Assembly: GCF_005925345.1 (NCBI RefSeq)
Contig: NZ_SSHJ01000003.1
Coordinates: 265,792-329,791 of the forward strand
Direction of reading: 5' to 3'
Source of the DNA: Pedobacter ureilyticus
Lineage (GTDB): Bacteria > Bacteroidota > Bacteroidia > Sphingobacteriales > Sphingobacteriaceae
DNA: 64,000 nucleotides
Of the stretch, positions 43,832-52,162 are shown piece after piece. Numbering within the stretch: position 1 is the stretch's first letter; every line of letters begins with the position of its first letter. A program made the position numbers and the translations under genes. The notes under the pieces are model-generated. The model saw only the letters and a list, made by a program, of their open reading frames with translations, did not search any database and had not been told where the DNA came from.

Positions 43832-44760
43832 TTTACAAAATAAATCGTATAACCCAAGTTTATTATTTACCGAAATAATGCACTAATGGATGTTGGCGGT
43901 AGTTTTATCATCGCTGTATTTATACATTATTCCTGATCTGGCTACTGCCTTTTTGCAAACTTAATCATTTCTAATGCTACAAACTGGCGCTAATTTTTCG
44001 TTAAAAAGTTTTCAATATTCTGATTTTAAGATATTTAAAATTGGTAAAGGGGGTAGAACGAGGATATGTTGACGGGATGAAAGCATTTTTAGCTGTGTAC
44101 GCACCGCCTTACAATAAAAATTACCTTAGACTTTTAACTTGTTTGAAATTGCTATTCTCTAAATTCATTCGGCTTTAAATTAGACTTTTGCGAAGCGAAT
44201 TAGCTTTTCTGTGGAGTTGCAGAAGCAACAGAATGATAGAATGTGGGGGCGACTATATGAACCCAATAGAAAGGCACAAAATAAGAAACCAACAAACACT
44301 TAGCGTAATACCGAAGTATAAATAAAGCGCAGTTTTTGGTCATTTTTTTAAGGTCTTTTGAATATCGAAAAATCAGAAACTTCCATTTTTGCCTAATGGA
44401 AATTTTGGAGTAAGGTTGGGGATTTTTTTGATTCAAAAAATAAGCGTGTAACTTATTGAATTTTCATTTAGTTACACGCTTAGTGGAGCTGAAGGGTTTT
44501 GAAAATAAATTTCAATACGCTTTGAATCAGCTTGTTATATTTTTTTTAATCTCGAGTGCCACGATTTACGCTAGTTAAAAATCGGCAAGAATATGATAGG
44601 CCATCACAGCATATCTTCGTCTTCACAACCACTATTATTTAAAGAACTTGCATTTCCGTTGATTACTCAAATATAGTTATATACTACTGTAAATCCAAAA
44701 ACTAAATAGATTTAAACTATCATTTACTGTGGCGATTTAATAAAAATCTTTTGCACCCTA
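43832..44760. other. Gene-poor spacer between the EPS regulators and the RT region
   Basis: About 930 bases of A/T-rich sequence without a supported gene. The ORF at 44200-44436 (minus) has poor codon logic. The only structured element is the terminator at 44442-44496. A possible promoter of the activator gene lies at 43956-43983. Confidence 0.5.
44437..44495 (-). terminator. Terminator hairpin with second copy of GTGGAGCTGAAGG
   Basis: Perfect 12-bp stem (AAGCGTGTAACT at 44442-44453 with its complement at 44470-44481) and T-run on the minus strand. Flush to it lies GTGGAGCTGAAGG (44483-44495), the same 13 bp as at 22910. A block about 80 bp further on (CGTGGCACTCGAGATTAAAA on the minus strand) has weak similarity to the one at 22980 (CGTGGCACACTACGAAAAAA), so the two ends may be related over more than the 13 bp. 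Confidence 0.6.
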
Positions 44761-45246
44761 TTGTTTTCGAGTTGTGTTGAGCAAAAGACTGAAAATTCTC
44801 ATTTCGCTAGTGTGACCCAAAAGAGACCAGAATCAAAAATTTATCCTGTGACAGATTGCCACTCCAATCCTACGATTAGAGAACTTTCTGGCCAGTGGGT
44901 GAGACGTGCAGCGCTGTTGTTGGAATTCCAGGATAAACATGCAAGGAGTAGCGATGTTTCCCTCAGGGCATCTTTTACAATTATACTTGGAGACATCTGT
45001 TACAATATTTGGCACGTCGAGGCAGATGTAAATAGTGTCCGCCGAATGGACCTTAACATCCCAAAAGAAAGGGAGATTTTTCGTGAAACCTTAAAGAAAC
45101 TCTTACGGATCGCCCCGGAAGGAAGTAGGATATCCATTTATCCTCCCAGTATATATGATCCGGTGATGGATCGGTCTTTTTTCTTTAGTAATAAAACAGC
45201 AGCTAAAATGGCAGCTTTAATGGTTGGCAGAAAATTATTTATCTAA
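44761..45246 (+). CDS. Unknown protein, possibly a decayed lipoprotein gene
   Basis: 161 residues from a TTG codon; no ATG is available near the start. The N-terminus reads LFSSCVEQKTEN, like a lipobox, and the bases upstream continue in frame as IKIFCTLLFSSC with ATA where an ATG could be expected. A start mutation in a lipoprotein gene is possible, or the true start is TTG. The body has LSGQWVRRAALLLEFQDKH and EGSRISIYPPSIYDPVMD. No family recognised. It sits just upstream of the RT leader on the same strand. Confidence 0.45.
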   Translation: MFSSCVEQKTENSHFASVTQKRPESKIYPVTDCHSNPTIRELSGQWVRRAALLLEFQDKHARSSDVSLRASFTIILGDICYNIWHVEADVNSVRRMDLNIPKEREIFRETLKKLLRIAPEGSRISIYPPSIYDPVMDRSFFFSNKTAAKMAALMVGRKLFI

Positions 45247-45287
45247 AATGATATTAATGATTTAACAATACATTAGTTTTCGGCCAG

Positions 45288-45321
45288 TTTGACAGCATTG
45301 TTTTAGATGGTCCATAATTTG
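45288..45321 (+). promoter_or_regulatory. Weak candidate promoter for the RT leader RNA
   Basis: TTTG at 45288-45291 and TAATTTG at 45315-45321 with a spacing of 23. Close to, but not an exact fit with, the Bacteroidetes consensus TTTG-N19-21-TAnnTTTG. It would start a transcript at about 45328 running through the hairpin-rich leader into the RT. Confidence 0.3.
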
Positions 45322-45369
45322 ATGTAGGATTTTCGCCTTTAGCGTTGGCTAGGGGGTATGTCGTTTAAG

Positions 45370-45828
45370 GTACTAAATATTTGGAACTTTTCCAAATATT
45401 GGTTCTGATTATAAATATCAGGTAATTCTAATACTACCCCTGTGAAGAGGAATATTAGAACAGTTGATAGCTGTAAGATGAATTTAAGTATGCTCATAAC
45501 ATTGACATAATTGTTTAAAAGACCTTACCAGAAAGATTTCTGGAATACCCGATCTGAGTCGAAACATACAAAGAAAGGTTTTGGGGTAAACAGAAGCCAA
45601 CATCAGTTGTTGAGCCGGTAATCCCAAATAGGTTGGTCGGACGCGCGGTCTTACCAATGTGTAGTGCCACATTTTATTATAATGATTGGCCAGGGGTGGA
45701 TTGGGGCATGTAGAGGTTAAAATCCTTAGGTGATTTAAGGCGGTCACCTGCCGAGCAATGAATTACATTGTGCATTGGCCAAGACAGTTAAAACTGATGT
45801 ATCTTCTTGGCCAATGTCCCATTAAAAA
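45370..45828 (+). ncRNA. Hairpin-rich leader ahead of the reverse transcriptase, candidate ncRNA partner
   Basis: About 460 non-coding bases with at least six stems: 45376-45386 with 45390-45400 (11 bp, perfect); 45426-45433 with 45453-45460; CCAGAA/TTCTGG at about 45529-45543; AGGTGA/TCACCT at 45728-45749; CAATG/CATTG at 45756-45770; and CATTGGCCAAGA (45773-45784) with its perfect complement at 45805-45816, ending 15 bases before the RT start. Dense structure directly ahead of a stand-alone RT is the arrangement of the known DRT systems that use a template RNA. The ends and the function are inferred. Confidence 0.5.
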
Positions 45829-45831
45829 GTG

Positions 45832-47367
45832 ATGGTAAGTGGACTAATATACAATGAAGATCTTTGGGAGAGATTTGTAGCTAAAATTGAAAAAGCCGAT
45901 AAGCCGAAAACTTATAAGCATTTTGATAACATATTCGATTTTTCTAAGAATAACGCTAAAATTAAAGCCACCGTTTCAGATCCGACATTCCAACAAATGG
46001 CATTGCATTCATTTGCTCCGCATCTTAAAATCCTGACTAAAACACCTAGGTATAAGTTTGATGAGACTATCAATACCTACGATTTGGAAACAAAAATCCG
46101 TCCGATATCTTTTTCCTCCCATTTTGACTCGTACCTATATTCATTTTATGCATTTGCTTTAACCGAAGCCTACCAGGATTATATCAAAAGTGAAAAATTT
46201 GATCACTGCGTACTGGCGTACCGCTCCGATTTGAATGGAGATTGCAATATACAGTTTGCTAAGAAGGCTTTTGATCTGGTAAAGTCGATGATCCATAAGC
46301 ATGGCCGGTGTTCTGCCATTGCACTTGACATTACAGGATATTTCGACAACATCGATCATGAAGTTCTGAAGGAAAAATGGTGCGATATTGTTAAAGAGAA
46401 AATACAGCTTCCTTTGGATCAGTATAAGATTTTCAGATCGCTCACCACCTATTCCTATGTAGGAAAGGCAAGCTTTCTAAAGCACTTTGATATTGATACT
46501 GAAAAACCTGGGAAATATCATAACCTGCTCGACCTACTTCCAGATTCTCTAGCTGGAGCAAATTACATTGAAAAATTTAATCTTATTAGAGGAAGAAGAC
46601 TGGTAGTACGCAATAAACCTAAAAAGAATAGCGATGGCACGTTTTCCAATCGTGGCATACCGCAAGGTTCGCCAATGAGCTCTGTACTTTCGAATATCTA
46701 CCTAATCGATTTTGATCGATGGCTTGCAAATCTGGGACGTTTGATGGGGTTTTCTTATATGCGATACTGTGATGATCTACTGATCATATGTAAGAGCAAA
46801 GATGTAGTTTACCTCAATAATGAAATAATTACAGTGATTAAGGAACGCTATAAGTTAGCTATAAATTCCAAGAAGACCGAAGTCGTTGAGTTTAGGCCAA
46901 ACAGTGTAGGAAAGATCAGGGGATTTAATATCAAAAAACCAGAAGGAAGACGTACCACTAAATCTAATGAACAACGATATTATAAAAGTTTGCAATACCT
47001 GGGCTTTGAATTTAATGGCGAAAATATTTACATAAGGCCTGGCAGCCTTTCGAGGTATTTTAGAAAGGCAAAGGGCCGGGTATTGAAGACAATGATGATG
47101 GCCTACGGTAAAAAATCTAAAAAAGAGCAGATTTCCAAAAAGCAGCTTTATTTTAGATATACCCATTTTGGTAAGAGAAACTTCATTACTTACGCTCAAA
47201 ACGCCGCAAAGCAGCAGTATGTCAATTCGGAAGGTATTGTTAGGCCTGGACTAGATTCTATATCTATAAAACGCCAGTTATCTTCTCATTTTGCTATTCT
47301 GGAAAAGGAGCTTGTGAAAACAAGCAAAGAATTTGCGAAGGCAAAGGGAAGGAAACCAAAAAAGTAA
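45832..47367 (+). CDS. Stand-alone reverse transcriptase, DRT/UG type (candidate anti-phage)
   Basis: About 511 residues (ATG 45832 preferred over GTG 45829). RT palm motifs: ALDITGYFDNIDHEVL (about 165-180), RGIPQGSPMSSVLSNIYL (275-292), the active site YMRYCDDLLII (310-320), LAINSKKTEVVEF (343-355) and LQYLGFEF (388-395). No maturase, integrase, or DGR or CRISPR genes are near. The 120 residues after motif E are basic and helical (KKSKKEQISKKQL). The FDNIDH and YCDD pattern fits the group-II-like lineage of unknown-group (UG) RTs that include antiviral DRT enzymes. I cannot place it in a single class by eye. Confidence 0.85.
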   Translation: MVSGLIYNEDLWERFVAKIEKADKPKTYKHFDNIFDFSKNNAKIKATVSDPTFQQMALHSFAPHLKILTKTPRYKFDETINTYDLETKIRPISFSSHFDSYLYSFYAFALTEAYQDYIKSEKFDHCVLAYRSDLNGDCNIQFAKKAFDLVKSMIHKHGRCSAIALDITGYFDNIDHEVLKEKWCDIVKEKIQLPLDQYKIFRSLTTYSYVGKASFLKHFDIDTEKPGKYHNLLDLLPDSLAGANYIEKFNLIRGRRLVVRNKPKKNSDGTFSNRGIPQGSPMSSVLSNIYLIDFDRWLANLGRLMGFSYMRYCDDLLIICKSKDVVYLNNEIITVIKERYKLAINSKKTEVVEFRPNSVGKIRGFNIKKPEGRRTTKSNEQRYYKSLQYLGFEFNGENIYIRPGSLSRYFRKAKGRVLKTMMMAYGKKSKKEQISKKQLYFRYTHFGKRNFITYAQNAAKQQYVNSEGIVRPGLDSISIKRQLSSHFAILEKELVKTSKEFAKAKGRKPKK

Positions 47368-47911
47368 TTGATTTGCATTCTCCAGACCAATTTATGATAA
47401 TTTAATATCTCTATGCTTGTTGATCCGTAATAAATGTGCTGACCTATCTTATCAGCCTGATGCCAAATTCTTCCAGTTCCAGAAGCAGCAGTAACTGTTG
47501 TTTTACGGTAAGCTTGAGCTTCAGCTAATCCTCCATCCTAAAATCCTGTGTATCTTCGACCCGTCTAAAACCTGCCTTATAAAGGCGATGTAAAAGGGCT
47601 ACGCTGAGATATCAAGATCCCTGAATTCCGTTGTTAATAGTATTTGTATCCTATATGAATATTAAATAAAATTTTTACAGTGGTAAAGAAGGTGGATAAA
47701 CGTTTGCTGACAGGGAGCATTTTAAATTGGCAAAGTGTTTTAGATACTACGTAAGTGCAAAGAAAGATACTGGCTTAAATGCTGTGTAGATGTAATCGCA
47801 ATCGGCCGCTGATCTGTTCAATGTTAAGAAACCCGTCATCACTTAACTAATCCTAAGTTACAGCAAGTCTTATATTTTCATTCTAAATATGAAAAAAAAA
47901 TCATCTAGAGA
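47368..47911. other. Spacer downstream of the RT, possible gene debris
   Basis: About 540 bases without a supported gene. On the minus strand around 47440-47525 a short open stretch reads LKLKLTVKQQLLLLLELEEFG, bounded by stops on both sides, which looks like a shred of a coding sequence. I could not identify its source. Confidence 0.35.
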
Positions 47912-48130
47912 TTGTCTTGTCCTAAAATAGCTTGTCACTAATGCAAGCAAAAAATGAAAGCAAAAACAGAGAAGACTATTAAACACTTTCAAAAATAGAA
48001 CCATTGAAAGACTAAACTATCACCAAAAGTGGGGAAGAACCACTTTTGACGAAATCTACAAATTGCTATTCGATTAAAAAAATAGCTGCTTCGACGACGG
48101 ATTTCGACACCTTGGAACTTTAATCATAGA
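47912..48130 (+). mobile_element. Remnant of an insertion sequence
   Basis: Starts TGTCTTGTCCTAAAATAG, like the terminal repeat of Bacteroidetes IS elements. The bases after it contain two broken coding bits: MKAKTEKTIKHFQK, then a frame change and IERLNYHQKWGRTTFDEIYKLLFD with a stop, the kind of end seen in transposases. The middle of the gene is missing. It is a short internal-deletion derivative, close to a MITE in form. The right end is not certain. Confidence 0.45.
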
Positions 48131-48196
48131 GCGCTTTTCTATTCCCGCTAATTTGCATGCAAATGTTTTCCGTTAATACGGAGGTTACTGCTTTAT

Positions 48197-49087
48197 ATGA
48201 GAAATGTTTTGTCTGTCATAGCTAAATGTATATTGTATGTGATATCATTATTACCTTGGTGGATACTGTTTAGGATATCAGATCTCCTATACCTGGTTTT
48301 GAGATACGTCGTTGGATACAGGAGAAAAGTTATTGATACTAACCTTAGTCTCGCCTTTCCCGAAAAAACCGAAATGGAAAGGCTTTCGATCCAGAAAAAA
48401 TATTACCGGTACCTTGCCGATATTCTGGTGGAGACTGTCAAATTGTTTACCCTTTCGTCGAGGCAGGTCTTTAAAAGGGTAGAGGTGCTGAATGCCGAAG
48501 TGATAAGGGGATATTTTCGGGAAGGTAGGAGTGTTATCGGCGTTCTTGGGCATTATGGTAACTGGGAGATGAGCGCACTACGTTTCAGCCAGCTTTTTGC
48601 CGAGCCAAGGTATATCGTCTATAAGCCACTTTCAAATAAGGTGGCCGATGGTATGGTAAAAAAGATGAGGTCCCGTTTCGGAGCCATTCTGATTTCGATG
48701 AAAGAGACCGCCCGGACCCTAATTTCCTTTAGAGGTATTCCAAGTATGACGGTAATGGTTAGCGACCAGACACCGCCGAAATCCGAAATACAATATTTTG
48801 CAAAATTTTTGAACCAGCCTACGGCAGTGTTTTTGGGAGTGGAAAAACTGGCCAAGATTACCAATAGCATTGTTGTTTTCTGCGACATACGTAGACTTGG
48901 CAGGGGGAGGTATCGTTGCGAGTTTGTTACACTTTATGAAAGACCTAACGAGACTTTATCACATGAAATCACTAATGGCCATGTAGCGTATCTAGAAAAG
49001 GTAATACGCGAAAAACCGGAATATTGGCTCTGGTCTCATAGGAGATGGAAATTTAAGCCAGATGAGATCAACAGAAGTTTTGATTGA
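48197..49087 (+). CDS. Lysophospholipid/lipid A acyltransferase, LpxL-HtrB family
   Basis: 296 residues. N-terminal membrane anchor (VISLLPWWILFRISDLLYLVL) typical of the Bacteroidetes members. Catalytic motif HxxxxE present as GHYGNWEMSALRF (His near 116), followed by YIVYKPLSNKVADGMVKKMRSRFG and a C-terminal YWLWSHRRWK. These enzymes add a secondary acyl chain to lipid A or a related lipid at the inner membrane. No operon partner on the left; the two-component genes follow at 155 bp. Confidence 0.88.
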   Translation: MRNVLSVIAKCILYVISLLPWWILFRISDLLYLVLRYVVGYRRKVIDTNLSLAFPEKTEMERLSIQKKYYRYLADILVETVKLFTLSSRQVFKRVEVLNAEVIRGYFREGRSVIGVLGHYGNWEMSALRFSQLFAEPRYIVYKPLSNKVADGMVKKMRSRFGAILISMKETARTLISFRGIPSMTVMVSDQTPPKSEIQYFAKFLNQPTAVFLGVEKLAKITNSIVVFCDIRRLGRGRYRCEFVTLYERPNETLSHEITNGHVAYLEKVIREKPEYWLWSHRRWKFKPDEINRSFD

Positions 49088-49190
49088 CAGTATATTACTT
49101 GCTTCGAATTTGTTTGTCCACTAATTGCATAACAGGTTCGTTTGTAATATATGTAGTTTTAATCTCTGTTTTAATCACTTGGAGAGAAAC

Positions 49191-49224
49191 TCTGTGCAAC
49201 TCAAAAGGGTTTGGTATATATTTG
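49191..49224 (+). promoter_or_regulatory. Promoter of the LytS/LytR pair
   Basis: TATATTTG at 49217-49224 is an exact TAnnTTTG box. TCTG at 49191-49194 stands 22 bases upstream, one mismatch from TTTG. The TSS would be near 49231, just before the ATG at 49242 and inside the longer ORF, which is the reason for choosing the shorter start. Confidence 0.5.
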
Positions 49225-49241
49225 TTCCTGAGGATCGTGAA

Positions 49242-50357
49242 ATGGAAATATCGAGACATAAGGATAGGACTTTTTTAAGCAACAGGACAAAACGTTTTGT
49301 TTTTGTTCCGTTTGCCTTTGTACTTTTCTACTTGGTATCGTTTGTGATCGATCCCTATGCAAAACATTGGCAGAACTATTTCGAGAGACCATTATCGATT
49401 TTTGTTCCTGAAATATTATTGGTAGGTATTTTTTGTACCCTCATCTCAGAGGTGACGATTGTGGTTCACCAACGGCTCAATAGCAGTCTGCCATGGAACG
49501 ATAAGCCGGTAAAGAGAACTTTGGTAGAAGCCCTTTACAATATCCTTGCCACCATGCTCATCATGTTCATCAATATTGTGCTGGTGCTATATCTACAGTC
49601 AGGTTCGCTGGTGTTGCTCTCTCAGGAGGAGATCGGTAGTCTTTTCAGATGGGTGTTCACGAGTTTGATGATCTCTTTCATGCTCACCTCCATCAACACG
49701 GCCAATTATCTGATCAGTAACTGGAAGAGTACGGAGACCAAGGTGGCCTACCATCAGCTCCGAGAATCGGAATTAAGGCAGGCTTCGGTGGAAGCCGAGC
49801 TTAAAGCGTTGAAGCTACAGCTGGATCCACACTTTATCTTCAACAACCTAAGTATATTGTCGGAACTGATCTTGGAAAACCACAAGCTGGGATACGAGTA
49901 CTCCGAAAGGTTTGCCAAGGTGTTTCGTTTCCTTTTGGTCAACTCTAGGAAAAATGTGGTCAGCCTAGAGGAGGAGCTGCGCTTCATGGATTCCTATATC
50001 TTCCTGATCCAGCATAGGGTTGAAGAGGGTGTCGATTTCGATATCGATGTATCCGCTGCCAGTAGAAAATTGTATCTACCACCATTAACCCTTCAGTTGT
50101 TGGTGGAGAATGCGATGAAGCACAATACGGCCAATAAGAATGTGCCACTCTCGATCAGGATATATAGCGGTGAGGGAAATATGCTGGTCATAGAGAATAC
50201 CCTGTGCCCACTGGAAGGGCCAAAAGCCGGCTCTACAGGGCTTGGTATTGCCAATATCCGTAATAGGTTCAGGTTGTTACAGGGGAAGCTTCCCGATTTT
50301 TATACAGAGGATCATCTTTTTAAAGTGGTAGTTCATTTAATGGATTATGATAAATAG
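49242..50357 (+). CDS. LytS-type sensor histidine kinase
   Basis: About 371 residues from the ATG at 49242 (MEISRHKDR). Four hydrophobic helices in residues 15-160 form a membrane input domain. The kinase part is the His_kinase family (PF06580) form: LKLQLDPHFIFNNLSILSELI (phosphorylated His in PHFIFNN) and LTLQLLVENAMKHN plus GLGIANIRNRF (ATP lid). The upstream extension to 49125 has Cys-rich odd composition and contains the promoter, so it is rejected. It overlaps the regulator by 11 bp. Confidence 0.9.
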   Translation: MEISRHKDRTFLSNRTKRFVFVPFAFVLFYLVSFVIDPYAKHWQNYFERPLSIFVPEILLVGIFCTLISEVTIVVHQRLNSSLPWNDKPVKRTLVEALYNILATMLIMFINIVLVLYLQSGSLVLLSQEEIGSLFRWVFTSLMISFMLTSINTANYLISNWKSTETKVAYHQLRESELRQASVEAELKALKLQLDPHFIFNNLSILSELILENHKLGYEYSERFAKVFRFLLVNSRKNVVSLEEELRFMDSYIFLIQHRVEEGVDFDIDVSAASRKLYLPPLTLQLLVENAMKHNTANKNVPLSIRIYSGEGNMLVIENTLCPLEGPKAGSTGLGIANIRNRFRLLQGKLPDFYTEDHLFKVVVHLMDYDK

Positions 50358-51093
50358 AATTCTAATTATTGAGGACGAGCGCCTGAATGCCGATAGGCTG
50401 AAGCGGCTGCTGGGCGAGGTACTGCCGAATGCATTGGTGTTGAATGTACTTAACAGTGTAAAAGAGAGCGTAAACTGGCTCGTGGCAAATGGTATGCCAG
50501 ATGTACTGTTTATGGATGTAAGACTTTCCGATGGACTGAGCTTCGAAATCTTTGAAAGGATAAGGATCAGCTGTCCAGTGATCTTTACCACTTCCTATGA
50601 TGAATATGCCGTACAGGCCTTTAAATATAATGGGGTAGATTATCTGTTGAAGCCCGTTGAGCTTGATGAGCTGCGATCGGCTATAGGTAGGATTGACCAT
50701 AAGGACGATTACCTCGAAATGATAGATAAGCTTAGGGAGTATGTTAAACCTAAGGAGTATAAGAACCGTCTGTTGATCCCCTATAAGGACGGTTATCGGG
50801 TCGTGCTTGTCAAAGAAGTGCGCTATCTATACCTAGAGCATAGGATATTGAGAGCTAGGTTGCTCGATGGTTCCGAGGTGGTCGTTCCGCACGGAATGGA
50901 GGAATTGGAACATCAATTGGATCCTAGGTTTTTCTTTAGGATCAATCGGCAGTATCTGGTTCATGCAGAGGCCATAGACAGGATACATAACTATTTCAAC
51001 GGCAAGCTCAAGGTTACCCTTAAGGATAGCCCGGAAGAGGTGGTAGTTAGCCGAGAAAAAGCCGTAGCCCTCAAGCAATGGATAGATATCTGA
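50347..51093 (+). CDS. LytTR-family response regulator
   Basis: 248 residues. Receiver with ILIIEDERLNADRL, phosphorylated Asp in VLFMDVRLSDGLS and the TTSYDEYAVQAFKYNGVDYLLKP end typical of LytR/AlgR regulators. LytTR DNA-binding domain from about 140: YKDGYRVVLVKEVRYLYLEHRILRARL and FFRINRQYLVHAEAIDRI. It forms a pair with LytS. The target genes are unknown; the efflux and unknown gene downstream are candidates. Confidence 0.93.
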   Translation: MINRILIIEDERLNADRLKRLLGEVLPNALVLNVLNSVKESVNWLVANGMPDVLFMDVRLSDGLSFEIFERIRISCPVIFTTSYDEYAVQAFKYNGVDYLLKPVELDELRSAIGRIDHKDDYLEMIDKLREYVKPKEYKNRLLIPYKDGYRVVLVKEVRYLYLEHRILRARLLDGSEVVVPHGMEELEHQLDPRFFFRINRQYLVHAEAIDRIHNYFNGKLKVTLKDSPEEVVVSREKAVALKQWIDI

Positions 51094-51569
51094 TGTATGT
51101 ATCCTAGTTCCGGTTCCGATAGGGGCTGCACATTCCAATTCCTTAACCCCCTTTCTTATTTTGCCTACGCAAATGCGCTGAAGCTACAGGCCTATTTTTT
51201 TCGATCCAATTCCTGGCGTCCAGACAGTTTCTTCAAAAAACTGTATTCCTTTGTGTGGTCTCCTCTCATCGTTTATGCTACTGGTAAAGCCTACAGCTAG
51301 TTAAACTCACTTTTAACCTTCATTTTAAGCAGCAATAACAACATTTCGTGTTCGATTTTCGACGCTTGGCGTAAGTAAAGAAGCGAGGGGGAGGCTTTAT
51401 ATATTTCTTTGTATCGTGACTTTGGCCAAGTCTGGTGCGAGGTAGCGGAAAACATGTCGTTGCCAATATGATGTATGTTAGTTGGGGACATTGTAGCCAG
51501 CTTGGTAATGGACTGGGGAATTCCCCAGTCCAATTTTAAGGGTATTCGGTTTTATAATTTAAATAGTTG
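51094..51569. other. Spacer with only poor ORFs
   Basis: A stretch of about 476 bp between the LytTR regulator and the next gene. A 67-codon ORF at 51097-51300 starts 3 bp after the regulator stop, but its composition (Ser/Phe/Tyr-rich, no pattern) does not look coding. A 78-codon ORF on the minus strand (51297-51533) is no better. There is no clear terminator. Confidence 0.45.
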
Positions 51570-52070
51570 ATGGAACAACGGCTTATGGAATTTCTGCCGC
51601 AGATAAAAGTTTTAAATGGTCTAATGCGGTATTCTGAGCGTACTATCGGTTCGCTTAAGGTCTTGGCCAGGGATATCGAAGAGCTTGTAGGCGATAATAT
51701 CGTCTCCACTAAATATATGGGCAGCCTAAAAGGGGTCACCCATGGGGTAGCAATTTTTATCGAGAGGGAGTTGGTGGATATGAATGCACTAATGGAGATA
51801 GGAGATTCAAAGGAATTCAATAGTATAGATCAGTTGAACTTGGTAGGGAGGATAAATCATAAGTTGAGAAAGGTTTTGTCGGCCAATGTTTTTTCTGCCC
51901 AAACAGAACAAAGTTTATGGCTTTCCATCGGCACCCTATTAAGGCTTTTTGGCTATATGGGCTTTCACGCAAGCTCACTGAAAGAACAACAGTTATATGG
52001 TGGTTACGTGTCATCCGGAATGACTGGAGAACCTGTTTTGGTTCATATGCTGGTTTTAAAACACAACTGA
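51570..52070 (+). CDS. Unknown protein, all-helical
   Basis: About 166 residues from ATG 51570 (MEQRLMEFLPQIKVLNG). Helical throughout, without signal peptide or TM. It has an early part with LARDIEELVGDNIVSTKYMGSLKGVTHGVAIFIERELVDMN, roughly resembling a helical bundle, and an end reading GYVSSGMTGEPVLVHMLVLKHN. I do not recognise it. It lies between the two-component pair and the efflux operon, 93 bp ahead of the latter on the same strand. Confidence 0.6.
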   Translation: MEQRLMEFLPQIKVLNGLMRYSERTIGSLKVLARDIEELVGDNIVSTKYMGSLKGVTHGVAIFIERELVDMNALMEIGDSKEFNSIDQLNLVGRINHKLRKVLSANVFSAQTEQSLWLSIGTLLRLFGYMGFHASSLKEQQLYGGYVSSGMTGEPVLVHMLVLKHN

Positions 52071-52162
52071 TACCCGATTAGTTTATAGGTTGGTGCCCTG
52101 GATCTGGTCTTTAAAGCAAAGACCGGATCAGGTCGCCTTTGATAGGTCAATAATAATTTAAA

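Noticed and set aside
44200..44436. 78-codon minus-strand ORF in the spacer
   Set aside because: No family signal, no promoter, poor composition. It ends well before the nearby operon.
44483..44510. tRNA gene suggested by GTGGAGCTGAAGG
   Set aside because: Only an acceptor-like end is present. No anticodon arm or T-arm could be folded around either copy.
45832..47367. Group II intron or DGR for the RT
   Set aside because: No maturase X/HNH parts in the protein, no domain V-like RNA end downstream, and no template/variable repeat pair was seen.
49125..49241. Longer N-terminus for the LytS kinase
   Set aside because: The extension is Cys/Asn-rich with no pattern, and it contains the likely promoter TATATTTG (49217-49224). 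Start moved to 49242.
51097..51300. 67-codon ORF right after the LytTR regulator
   Set aside because: Composition is not coding-like and it shows no conserved pattern. Position alone is not enough.
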